Position numbers and translations under genes: made by a program. The notes under the pieces are model-generated. The model worked only from the letters and a program-made list of their open reading frames with translations. It ran no database searches and was not told the origin of the DNA. This document shows, piece by piece, positions 17,588 to 25,636 of a stretch of DNA of 47,740 bases. This stretch comes from Bacteroidales bacterium (GTDB lineage Bacteria > Bacteroidota > Bacteroidia > Bacteroidales > FEN-979). The stretch covers positions 1 through 47,740 of the forward strand of contig JACZJJ010000054.1 in NCBI GenBank assembly GCA_014860625.1, given 5' to 3'. Every line of letters begins with the position of its first letter. The first letter of the stretch is position 1.

Positions 17588-19009
17588 TCAAACCACCTCC
17601 TCAATTCTGTCCAGTAGCTGAACCAGGTGTTCCTGGGTTGTGAATGGATTCATCAGGGTTGTTCTCAGGAAGACCTTTCCCCTGAGAGTAGTTTGCACGA
17701 TGTAGAATTCCCCCTCTTCGAGGATTTGTTTGCGGATCATCGCATTCAGCTGATTTTGTACCTCTATCGTGAGACCAGGATCTGCAAGCCTGAAGCAAAC
17801 AATGTTGGATTGCGGTTCCATGGCCAGTTCAAACCGGCTTCGCAGCCTGATCAGATCGGCAAACGTTCTTGCCAGATCGTATAAAACGGTCACATTTTCC
17901 CCGAAAACTTCAATGCCATGCACCTTGACAAGTGTGAAAAATTTCAGGCTCATCATCAGCTTGGTGCACTCAAAGGTCCGCTTCCCGTAATTGAACCACT
18001 CAGGATCAGCATCCTTCTGCCAGAGATAGTGTGCATCCTGCTGAAACGTATGATAAGACTGATCTTTCCGTTTATAGAGCAAGGCAGTTGTTAGTGCTTG
18101 TGTCATCAGCATCTTATGACAATCGATCACTACCGAGTCGGCCAGGTGGATGCCGTTGACCAGATGCCGGTATTTTTCGGTAAAGATTACGGGTCCTCCA
18201 TGCGCACCGTCCACATGAAACCAGATGTTCTTTTCGGCGGCAAACCCGGCAATGGCTTCCAGGTTATCGTACGAACCTGTGGCAGTAGTACAGGCGCTGC
18301 CAACGATCGCAAACACCTCTCTCCCCTCCTGGTTTGCCTTTTGCCACGACTCCTCCAACAGTTCAACCTTCATCTGAAAATCCGAATTTGTCTCTATCAG
18401 CATCACGCCATCAGAACCCAAGCCCATGATCCTGGCAGCGCGGTCGATGCAATAATGGGCTTCTGCTGAAACCATAACAGTCAGCTGCTTTCCGTCATTC
18501 CCCTCTTCCCAGATATTCCTTCCGGCGACAGATTTCCGGGCCGACAACAGAGCCGTAAGATTTGCCAGGGTACCGCCCGAAGTAAAGAAACCATCCCCTT
18601 CACTGCCAAATCCAAGAGCCTCGGTGAATACCCGCACAGCCAGTTTCTCCATGGCAGTGGAGACACTTCCCATCTCATACCCTACCATCCCGTTGTTTAT
18701 CACCCCAGCCAGAAACGCTGCCAGAGCCGTTACAGGAGCTGTTGGAGTTAGCTGGTGACCCACATACCGGGGGTGAAGCAGATGGATGGAACGGTCGATC
18801 ACATCACGGAAGAAAGGGGTCAGGTCATTGCTGTCGACGGAGTAATTCTTCCAGAATTCCACCTGCTCATCCGGATTCACCCAGCGCAGTACCGGCATGT
18901 CGCGGCCAGCTTTTGCCTGATCGATGTAATCGGCCAGCAAATCCACAAGTTTATGCCCGTTATCCCTGAAGTTGCCTGTATCAAATACTTCTTTAATCGA
19001 TGATGCCAT
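17588..19009 (-). CDS. group II PLP-dependent decarboxylase
   Basis: 473 residues, typical for the aromatic-amino-acid, glutamate and diaminobutyrate decarboxylase family. PLP Lys299 sits in VVIDCHKML, with the cofactor-binding Asp267 in WFHVDGAHGG and a substrate-side FTSGGTLANL near 141-151. It produces an amine and CO2 from an L-amino acid in the cytoplasm. The substrate cannot be decided from these motifs; aromatic amino acids, 2,4-diaminobutyrate or glutamate are all possible. ATG start at 19009. It is convergent with the dehydratase gene (85 bp away, containing a repeat) and divergent from miaA. Confidence 0.88.
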   Translation of the reverse strand: MASSIKEVFDTGNFRDNGHKLVDLLADYIDQAKAGRDMPVLRWVNPDEQVEFWKNYSVDSNDLTPFFRDVIDRSIHLLHPRYVGHQLTPTAPVTALAAFLAGVINNGMVGYEMGSVSTAMEKLAVRVFTEALGFGSEGDGFFTSGGTLANLTALLSARKSVAGRNIWEEGNDGKQLTVMVSAEAHYCIDRAARIMGLGSDGVMLIETNSDFQMKVELLEESWQKANQEGREVFAIVGSACTTATGSYDNLEAIAGFAAEKNIWFHVDGAHGGPVIFTEKYRHLVNGIHLADSVVIDCHKMLMTQALTTALLYKRKDQSYHTFQQDAHYLWQKDADPEWFNYGKRTFECTKLMMSLKFFTLVKVHGIEVFGENVTVLYDLARTFADLIRLRSRFELAMEPQSNIVCFRLADPGLTIEVQNQLNAMIRKQILEEGEFYIVQTTLRGKVFLRTTLMNPFTTQEHLVQLLDRIEEVV

Positions 19010-19031
19010 GGTGAGATGTTAGTTGTTGCAG

Positions 19032-19039
19032 CAAAAATA
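19032..19039 (-). promoter_or_regulatory. possible -7 box for the PLP decarboxylase
   Basis: Reads TATTTTTG on the minus strand (TAnnTTTG), about 23 bp before the start codon. The -33 element is not clear. Confidence 0.35.
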
Positions 19040-19087
19040 ACGATTGTCGAACAGTGTGGAGAAAAACTTTTACATTCGTAAATCGGA

Positions 19088-19150
19088 TAACCCCTCCAAG
19101 CCTCCCCTGAAGGGGAGGTGTAAGTCCCCTTTAGGGGATTTAGGGGTGTA
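19088..19150. repeat. AAGTCCCC-type dispersed repeat, copy C
   Basis: Holds CCTCCCCTGAAGGGGAGG and then AAGTCCCCTTTAGGGG plus ATTTAGGGGT. It is the fullest of the three copies and fills much of the divergent spacer between the decarboxylase gene and miaA. Confidence 0.85.
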
Positions 19151-19183
19151 TTCGTAAATTGAAAATCGAAAATCGAACCTAAA

Positions 19184-20080
19184 ATGATTGTAATCCTTGG
19201 TCCGACGGCATCAGGCAAAACCCAGTTAGCCACCAGGCTGGCACACCAACTTGACGGTGAAGTCATCTCAGCCGATTCCCGCCAGGTCTACAAAGGGATG
19301 GATATCGGCACCGGTAAGGACCTGGATGAATATGTCGTTGAGGGGAAAGCGATACCGTATCACCTCATCGACATTGTTGATCCGGGCTATGAGTACAATG
19401 TATACGAATTTCAGCAGGACTTCCTGAAAGCCTATTACGGTATTCTTCGGCGCGGTAAAACTCCGATTCTTTGTGGTGGAACAGGGTTGTATATTGAGTC
19501 GGTTCTGAAAGGATACCGGCTTCCGCGACTGGAGCACAATCCTGAACTGGAAGCGCTGCTTCATTCAAAAACGACGGAAGAGCTCGTGGATCTGTTGAAA
19601 ACATTGCGTGAACAACACAATACCACCGATATCCTTGATCGCAAACGGCTGATCAAAGCGATTCGCATCGGGTTGGAGGAATCACGACGAACCGAACACT
19701 ACCTTGAATTTCCAGAGATTAATGCCAGGATTACTGGCATCGCCCTGCCCCGGGAGGTTCTCCGTGAACGTATTACCCAACGGCTGCACCATCGTCTCGA
19801 GCACGGGATGATAGAAGAGGTGGATCATCTTCTGGCTTCCGGCATCAGTCCCGAAACTCTTACGTTTTATGGATTGGAATACAGGTTTATCACCCTATAC
19901 CTGATGAAACAGCTATCCTATGAAGAGATGAAAGCCAAGTTGAACATTGGCATTCACCAGTTTGCCAAACGGCAGATGACCTGGTTCCGTCGTATGGAAC
20001 GGAACGGATTTGACATCCACTGGATAGATATGACATCACCCCTGAAAGAACAAGTAGCGTTTATCCGAAGTTATTTATAA
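19184..20080 (+). CDS. miaA: tRNA dimethylallyltransferase
   Basis: Adds a dimethylallyl group to N6 of A37 in tRNAs that read UNN codons. 298 residues, normal length. The P-loop GPTASGKT is at residues 6-13, followed by the diagnostic SADSRQVYKGMDIGTGK, then PYHLIDIVDP and LCGGTGLYIESVL. The C-terminal RQMTWFRRM is the conserved tRNA-contacting end. ATG at 19184. It converges on the tricorn-like gene with 25 bp between them. No separate promoter box was convincing. Confidence 0.97.
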   Translation: MIVILGPTASGKTQLATRLAHQLDGEVISADSRQVYKGMDIGTGKDLDEYVVEGKAIPYHLIDIVDPGYEYNVYEFQQDFLKAYYGILRRGKTPILCGGTGLYIESVLKGYRLPRLEHNPELEALLHSKTTEELVDLLKTLREQHNTTDILDRKRLIKAIRIGLEESRRTEHYLEFPEINARITGIALPREVLRERITQRLHHRLEHGMIEEVDHLLASGISPETLTFYGLEYRFITLYLMKQLSYEEMKAKLNIGIHQFAKRQMTWFRRMERNGFDIHWIDMTSPLKEQVAFIRSYL

Positions 20081-20105
20081 CGGATTCCCCGTGTGATTTC
20101 TTCTT

Positions 20106-23100
20106 TTACTTCGTTTTATCGGGGAATTCCGGAACCTCCGGCAACTCCTTGGGCCACTTCTCCAGTTCAACCAGGATCAGTTCAATGGCTTTGTTCAGCT
20201 GCTCATCTTCACCGGCATATTCTTTTGCAGGATCGTTGTCGACCCACACATCCGGCTCAACACCAACGCCTTCCATAGCCCATTTGTTCTCCCTGAAGTC
20301 GTAGTTTGCAAATTCGGGCTTCTGGAGGGAACCACCATCGATAAATGGCAAGGTTCCCCGGATGCCGATCACACCACCCCAGGTGCGGGTACCAACCAGC
20401 TTGCCAAGGTTTAATTGCTTGAACTGGTAAGGAAAGAGGTCGCCGTCGGAGGCTGAGTACTGGTCGATCAGACAGATCTTCGGGCCCCACATGAAAGGAA
20501 TCCTGCCCGGAACGGGATCTGTATTTCGGGCCATTCGCATGATTACAGCTTCGCGTTTAAGCCGTTCAATGATCATGGGAGATACATTTCCTCCGCCATT
20601 TCCGCGGTCGTCAATAATCAGCGCACGTTTGGTCAGCTGCGGGTAAAAATATTTCACAAATTCATTCAGTCCCCCCGGGCCCATATCAGGGATGTGAATG
20701 TATCCAACTTCTCCATTGGTCGCTTCATTTACTTTACGGATATTCTCCTGCACCCAGTTGTAGTAATATAAGTCTGCTTCATCATCAACAGGCACTACGA
20801 TGGTCTTATGCGCCCCTTCCGGGGTTGGTTTCCCATTTACAGTCAGCTCAACCTGAACACCGGCTTTATTCACGAGCGCCTGGTAAATGTCATTCATCTC
20901 TTTCACGGAGATGCCGTTGATGGCAATAATGTAGTCGCCTTCCGAAACGTCAACACCCAGTTCAGTCAACGGAGAGCGATTCTTCTTCGACCAGTTCTCC
21001 CCCTGCAGGATCTTGTCAATCCGGTAGTAACCAGATTTATCCCGTGTAATGGCAGCTCCCAGCAGACCCAACTTGATCCTCTTGGGCTTGGGTTTATCTC
21101 CGGCGCTTACATATGCATGACCTACATTGAGTTCACCAACCATCTCACCGATGATATAGTTGAGATCATTGCGGTTGTTCACAGAAGAGACCAGCGGCGC
21201 ATATTTCTCTCTGATTGCATCCCAGTCAAGCCCATGCATGTTTGGCGCGTAGAAAAAATATTTCATCTGTCGCCACGACTCATTAAAGATCTGATTCCAT
21301 TCAGCCTGCAGGTCGACCATGATCTTCATGTTCGAAAGGTCCACATAATCCTTCACGCTGATCTTGGATTTGGGCAGGTCGATCACAGCATATTTATCCC
21401 CTTGTGCCAGTACCATCTTCTTATGGCCGGAAGCGATTTCATAGTTCCCATACTCTCCAAGATCGGTCTCTTTTTTATCCTTCAGGTTAAAAAGACAAAG
21501 TGTTGGTTTTTCGCCGTGTTTGCTTCTGACATAATAGACATCACCCTCCAGAGCAGTAATTCCCCAGTATATCCCGGCATCCAAAGGAAGCTTCACCGTT
21601 CGGGCCATAATTCCTTCCAGATCCACCTTCACATCCAACTTCTTTTCGTCCTTCGTCCCTCGTCCCTCATCCTTCGTCCCTCCTCCCTCGTCCTTCGAAT
21701 TTCCTAATTTGGCTCTGCCGAGCTCCGCTTCGCTCCGGTTCGAATTTCCAATTTCCTCTTCCTTAAAACTCACCTCATCATTCTCATAGGCAAACGGAGA
21801 AGGCGTACTTTTGGCCAGGGTTAAAAAGTAGATGTTACTCATGTCGTTGTATGCATGATTCCACTCCGTCCAGCTGTAGATCGGATTAAAATCACGGTTT
21901 GAAGTGAAAAAGAGGTACTTCCCGTCGGATGAAAAGGCAGGATCTCCCACATCATACCATCCATCGGTCACCGGATTTGTCTTTTTCGATGCGAGTTCAT
22001 AAAGGAAGATCCTGGATTCTCCCCGTTGAACCGGTTCCGTGAAGGCGATCCATTTGCTGTCGGGCGACCAGGTATACTCATTGTATTCAAATGCGTTGGT
22101 TTCAGCAACGATGGTAATCTCTTTTGTATCAATGTCAACATACTGCAAGCGTAGCATCTTGTCGCTCCAGAGCAACTTTTTACTGTCGGGCGACCAGATG
22201 GGAAAATACTTATAGGTGTCGGCATTTTTCGTGAATTGAACAGGAGGTTCACTCCCGTCCTGGTTGATGATGTAGATCTCATCTTCACCGGTTTTATCTG
22301 AAACAAATGAGAGGTATTTCCCATCTGGCGACCAGGCCACATCTCTGTCATGTACCCCGGATGAACGTGTAAGGTCCTTTGTAATCCCGGATGTCACAGG
22401 AACGGTAAAAATATCGCCACGTGCATCAAAACCAAGGCGTTTTCCGTCGGGAGAGATCGTAAACGAGTTGATGATTTTACTGGCATCTTTCAGTTGGTCT
22501 CTTCCGGTGATGAAGTCGTTTGCAATTCTGATATCTATTTTTACAGACTGTTCTGTCTCCAGGTCAAAGAGGTAGAGATATCCTCCGTTTTCATAAATGA
22601 TCGCAGCATCTCCCATCGAGGGAAACTTCACATCATAGTTGGTATAGTTTGTAAGCTTCCTAGTCTCTTTCGTCTTCAGGTCAATGACAAAGAGGTTCAT
22701 CGTACGGTCGCGGTCAGAGCAGAAGTAGATCTTCTCTCCCCGCCACATCGGAAAAATATCCTGGGCAGGGTTGTTGGTCAGGTTCTCCGTTTTCTTCGTT
22801 TTGAAATCATAGACCCAGATATCGTCGGCCATTCCGCCACGGTAATATTTCCAGGTACGAAACTCCCGGAATACGCGGTTGTAGGCCAGTTTGGTTTTAT
22901 CCGGAGAGTACGAACAGAAACCACCGACAGGCAAGGGCAGCTCTTCGGAAAGACCTCCATCTTTGTTGATCAGGAACAACTGGCCTTTGAAGCTGTTGAA
23001 CGACTGTTTGCGGGAGCGATAAACGATATTGCTGTTATCCCTCCACGTCATGACGATATTATTCGGGCCCATCCGGTCGGAGATATCATCCCTGCCCAAT

Positions 23101-23426
23101 GTGGCCGTATAGGTTAGTCTGACAGGAAGACCTCCTTCGGAAGGAATGAGAAAGACCTCTGTATTTCCGTCATACTGGCCGGTGAAAGCGATGTTTGTCC
23201 CATCCGGTGAAAACCGTGCGAACATTTCATACCCTTCGGAATCGTTGGTCAGTTTTCGGGCTACGCCGCCCTCTTTGGCTACGGTATATAAATCACCGGC
23301 ATAGGTAAAAACAATCTGATCTCCATGAATAGCAGGAAAACGGAGTAAACGGGCCTCATCCTGGGCATAGGTAACTCCAATAAGCAGGATGGCAAAAAGT
23401 GTAATGGTTAGTTTTTTCATTATCAT
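20106..23426 (-). CDS. tricorn-like S41 peptidase with beta-propeller, exported
   Basis: 1106 residues. Signal peptide (MKKLTITLFAILLIGVTYAQ; start 23426 or the ATG two codons later). Many PD40/WD40-type blades follow (FARFSPDGTNIAFTGQYDG, AWSPDGKYLSFVSDKTGEDEIY, PIWSPDSKKLLWSD). A C-terminal tricorn core has a PDZ-like part and an S41 domain with nucleophile Ser near 990 in QYSASDGD and RALIIDDRGNGGGN. Tricorn degrades oligopeptides; this one should work in the periplasm. GHAYV stands where tricorn has SHAYV. Residues about 555-595 are a low-complexity insertion encoded by a 7-bp DNA array and an adjoining repeat, between propeller and core. It is convergent with miaA. Confidence 0.92.
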   Translation of the reverse strand: MIMKKLTITLFAILLIGVTYAQDEARLLRFPAIHGDQIVFTYAGDLYTVAKEGGVARKLTNDSEGYEMFARFSPDGTNIAFTGQYDGNTEVFLIPSEGGLPVRLTYTATLGRDDISDRMGPNNIVMTWRDNSNIVYRSRKQSFNSFKGQLFLINKDGGLSEELPLPVGGFCSYSPDKTKLAYNRVFREFRTWKYYRGGMADDIWVYDFKTKKTENLTNNPAQDIFPMWRGEKIYFCSDRDRTMNLFVIDLKTKETRKLTNYTNYDVKFPSMGDAAIIYENGGYLYLFDLETEQSVKIDIRIANDFITGRDQLKDASKIINSFTISPDGKRLGFDARGDIFTVPVTSGITKDLTRSSGVHDRDVAWSPDGKYLSFVSDKTGEDEIYIINQDGSEPPVQFTKNADTYKYFPIWSPDSKKLLWSDKMLRLQYVDIDTKEITIVAETNAFEYNEYTWSPDSKWIAFTEPVQRGESRIFLYELASKKTNPVTDGWYDVGDPAFSSDGKYLFFTSNRDFNPIYSWTEWNHAYNDMSNIYFLTLAKSTPSPFAYENDEVSFKEEEIGNSNRSEAELGRAKLGNSKDEGGGTKDEGRGTKDEKKLDVKVDLEGIMARTVKLPLDAGIYWGITALEGDVYYVRSKHGEKPTLCLFNLKDKKETDLGEYGNYEIASGHKKMVLAQGDKYAVIDLPKSKISVKDYVDLSNMKIMVDLQAEWNQIFNESWRQMKYFFYAPNMHGLDWDAIREKYAPLVSSVNNRNDLNYIIGEMVGELNVGHAYVSAGDKPKPKRIKLGLLGAAITRDKSGYYRIDKILQGENWSKKNRSPLTELGVDVSEGDYIIAINGISVKEMNDIYQALVNKAGVQVELTVNGKPTPEGAHKTIVVPVDDEADLYYYNWVQENIRKVNEATNGEVGYIHIPDMGPGGLNEFVKYFYPQLTKRALIIDDRGNGGGNVSPMIIERLKREAVIMRMARNTDPVPGRIPFMWGPKICLIDQYSASDGDLFPYQFKQLNLGKLVGTRTWGGVIGIRGTLPFIDGGSLQKPEFANYDFRENKWAMEGVGVEPDVWVDNDPAKEYAGEDEQLNKAIELILVELEKWPKELPEVPEFPDKTK
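21647..21697. repeat. in-frame heptamer array inside the tricorn-like gene
   Basis: Plus-strand units TTCGTCC, TTCGTCC, CTCGTCC, CTCATCC, TTCGTCC, CTCCTCC, CTCGTCC. On the coding strand this is GGACGAA/GGACGAG, the same unit as the intergenic array at 25397-25505. Three units equal seven codons, so the protein shows KDEGGGT-KDEGRGT-KDEKK. Confidence 0.88.
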
Positions 23427-23454
23427 AAAATTGAGTGATACTTCCGGAAAAAGT

Positions 23455-23462
23455 CAAAAATA
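23455..23462 (-). promoter_or_regulatory. possible -7 box for the tricorn-like gene
   Basis: Minus strand TATTTTTG, about 29 bp upstream of the start codon. The -33 element is weak. Confidence 0.4.
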
Positions 23463-23586
23463 CCCAGAATTCCCGGATATGAAAAAAAGTTTTCGATGAT
23501 ATCCGTGAATTGAACGATGAAAGGGGAACGGACAATATATGATACAAATCACACGGTGATGCGTAAATTCGTGTAGCATAAAATCG

Positions 23587-23594
23587 TACTTTTG
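23587..23594 (+). promoter_or_regulatory. probable -7 box for the OsmC gene
   Basis: TACTTTTG fits TAnnTTTG; a weak TTCG lies about 15 bp upstream. If used, the whole tandem array at 23600-23720 is transcribed as the 5' leader of the OsmC mRNA. Confidence 0.45.
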
Positions 23595-23599
23595 CAGTC

Positions 23600-23720
23600 T
23601 GATCACTGGATCACTGGATCACTGGATCACTGGATCACCAGTCACCAGTCACCAGTCACCAGTCACCTGTCACCAGTCACGAGTCACGAATAACTAATCC
23701 CTAATCCCTAATCCCTAATT
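23600..23720. repeat. drifting tandem array, 8-mer to 7-mer
   Basis: Starts with four to five units of GATCACTG (8 bp), changes to GTCACCA (7 bp, about five units), then GTCACGA, then CTAATCC (7 bp, four units), ending 4 bp before the OsmC start codon. The unit changes stepwise along the array. Confidence 0.92.
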
Positions 23721-23723
23721 TAT

Positions 23724-24119
23724 ATGTCTGTAGAAGTAAAATTTCCGGGCGGAGTGAAAGTAGACGCCATCATCGAACCTTTTGTAATATCAACAGACCA
23801 GCCGGTGAGAGCTGGTGGAGAGGGTACTGCCCCTGCTCCTTTCTCACTGTTTCTTGCCTCGCTGGCTACCTGCGCCGGTTACTATGTAAAAGCTTTCTGC
23901 GACTCCCGTCAGCTATCAACTGAAGGTGTCTCGCTGACGATGGACACCGAATATGATCAGATGAACAAGATGATTGGAAAATTCATCATCAAGATCATCG
24001 TTCCGATGGATTTTCCCGAAAAATATGATAATGCCGTAATAAACGCTGCCAATGTATGTGCTGTAAAACGGCATCTCTCTGAAAACATCGAATTTGAAAC
24101 ACTGGTAATAAGGCCGTAG
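23724..24119 (+). CDS. OsmC/Ohr-family protein
   Basis: 131 residues. The two family cysteines are present: Cys50 in LASLATCAGYYV and the second in NAANVCAVKRHL (about 112). In OsmC/Ohr proteins these reduce organic hydroperoxides in the cytoplasm; the YhfA-like branch is less clear in function, and this short form with APAPFSLFLASLATC could belong there. ATG at 23724, directly after a tandem array. The next gene begins 100 bp later. Confidence 0.88.
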   Translation: MSVEVKFPGGVKVDAIIEPFVISTDQPVRAGGEGTAPAPFSLFLASLATCAGYYVKAFCDSRQLSTEGVSLTMDTEYDQMNKMIGKFIIKIIVPMDFPEKYDNAVINAANVCAVKRHLSENIEFETLVIRP

Positions 24120-24121
24120 AA

Positions 24122-24190
24122 TGAGAAATACGGAAATACAGAAAACAAAAAACGTATTTCGTGTTTCGTTTTTCGTATTTCGTATTTCCT
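24122..24190. repeat. CGTATTT-type degenerate array
   Basis: The OsmC-to-PLP-enzyme spacer carries GAAATACGGAAATACAGAAA followed by TTTCGTGTTTCGTTTTTCG and TATTTCGTATTTC. The two halves are inverted copies of a roughly 7-bp unit and could form a hairpin. Confidence 0.65.
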
Positions 24191-24219
24191 AATGATTTAA
24201 TAAATAAATTCCTGCAATT

Positions 24220-25398
24220 ATGAGTAAACAAAAAGGCTTCTCCTCCATCTCAGTACATGGAGTTGGTGAGCGCGACAAAATGGGGAGTGTTGTAACACCG
24301 ATCTATCAGACCTCAACCTTCTTTTTTAAAAGTGCCGAAGATGGGGCAAAATGCTTTTCGGGTGAGAGCGATGGATTTATCTATACCCGCCTGGGAAATC
24401 CGACCATTGACGAATTTGAAGCGACCATTGCTGCCCTGGAACACGGGTTCAATGGCATCGCTACCTCTTCGGGAATGGCTGCCGTCAATACAGTTTACCT
24501 ATCCTATCTGGGACAGGGAGACCATATCGTTTGTCATAATGCCCTTTACGGCCCTTCCAGGGGAATTCTGGAAACGGCCTATCCCCGGTTTGGTGTGGAG
24601 TCGACATTTGTGGACACAACGGACCTCAGGAATGTGGAAGAGGCGATCCGACCGAATACACGCATGATCTTTCTTGAAACTCCTGCAAATCCCACCATCG
24701 GAATCTGCGATATTGAGGCCATCTGCAAACTGGCAAAGCAACATGGGATCAAGGTGTGTGTTGACAACACGTTCTGCAGCCCTTACTTACAGACTCCACT
24801 TGATCTGGGAGCCGATATTGTGCTGCATTCACTCACCAAATTTATCAACGGCCATGCCGACATTGTTGGCGGTATTGTTATTCCAAAGACAGAAGACGAC
24901 TATAAGAAGCTGAATTATACTATGATCAACTTCGGGTTCAACATGGATCCGCATCAGGCCTTCCTTGTCCGTCGCGGGGTTAAGACACTCGGCATCCGGA
25001 TCGACAGGGCACAGGAAAATGCCATGAAGGTAGCCGAATACCTTGAAGCACATCCAAAAGTCGATTGGGTGAAATACCCCGGATTGAAATCCCATCCCCA
25101 GTATGAACTGGCTAAAAAACAGATGCGAGGACCCGGTGCCATGATCAGCTTTGAAGTTAAAGGTGGATACGAAGCTGGCGAGAAGCTGATGGACAACGTG
25201 AAATTCTGTGTATTGGCTGTATCTCTGGGAGGGATCGAAACGTTGATTCAGCATCCGGCCTCCATGACCCACTCCAAGCTGACGAAAGAAGCCAGAGAGA
25301 TTGGCGGCATCACGCAGGGACTTGTCAGGCTGGCTATTGGAATCGAAGAGGTCGAAGATATTATCGCCGATCTGGACCAGGCGCTGGAAAACGCTTGA
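24220..25398 (+). CDS. Cys/Met-metabolism PLP enzyme (gamma-lyase or trans-sulfuration type)
   Basis: 392 residues, usual for the family that includes methionine gamma-lyase, cystathionine gamma-synthase/lyase and O-acetylhomoserine sulfhydrylase. PLP Lys207 is in LHSLTKFINGHADIVGG; YTRLGNPT (55-62), ATSSGMAA (81-88) and ETPANPT are conserved. Tyr110 is present (ALYG), but the Cys that marks many methionine gamma-lyases two residues later is Pro112, so lyase activity on methionine is not assured. Cytoplasmic. No sulfur genes adjoin. The stop codon abuts a heptamer array. Confidence 0.88.
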   Translation: MSKQKGFSSISVHGVGERDKMGSVVTPIYQTSTFFFKSAEDGAKCFSGESDGFIYTRLGNPTIDEFEATIAALEHGFNGIATSSGMAAVNTVYLSYLGQGDHIVCHNALYGPSRGILETAYPRFGVESTFVDTTDLRNVEEAIRPNTRMIFLETPANPTIGICDIEAICKLAKQHGIKVCVDNTFCSPYLQTPLDLGADIVLHSLTKFINGHADIVGGIVIPKTEDDYKKLNYTMINFGFNMDPHQAFLVRRGVKTLGIRIDRAQENAMKVAEYLEAHPKVDWVKYPGLKSHPQYELAKKQMRGPGAMISFEVKGGYEAGEKLMDNVKFCVLAVSLGGIETLIQHPASMTHSKLTKEAREIGGITQGLVRLAIGIEEVEDIIADLDQALENA

Positions 25399-25535
25399 AG
25401 GACGAGGGACGAAGGACGAAGGACGAAGGACGAGGGACGAGGGACGAGGGGACGAAGGACGAAGGACGAAGGACGAAGGACGAAGGACGAAGGACGAAGG
25501 ACGAGAAAAGCGAAAAGCGAGTAGCGAGTAGCGAA
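25397..25535. repeat. GGACGAA heptamer array
   Basis: About 15 units of GGACGAA/GGACGAG (with one extra G near 25450) start at the TGA of the preceding gene, then shift to GCGAGTA-like units up to about 25535. The same unit occurs in frame in the tricorn-like gene. Confidence 0.95.
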
Positions 25536-25582
25536 ATGCAATGAAAGACCCAGCATCTAGCATCTGGTATCCAGCATCAGAA

Positions 25583-25610
25583 TTGGCATCCGAAATATCT
25601 TGTATCTTTG
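25583..25610 (+). promoter_or_regulatory. promoter of the patatin gene
   Basis: TTG at 25583-25585 and TATCTTTG at 25603-25610 with 17 bp between them match the Bacteroidota -33/-7 consensus. It lies 27 bp before the chosen ATG and supports that start over the longer frame. Confidence 0.6.
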
Positions 25611-25636
25611 TACGTTTGATTCGTAAACCGATTCGG

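Noticed and set aside
23600-23720. CRISPR array
   Set aside because: Units are 7-8 bp and directly tandem, with no spacers and no cas genes.
25541-25636. N-terminal extension of the patatin protein
   Set aside because: The stretch is translated repeat DNA and lies upstream of the promoter; the signal peptide starts at 25637.
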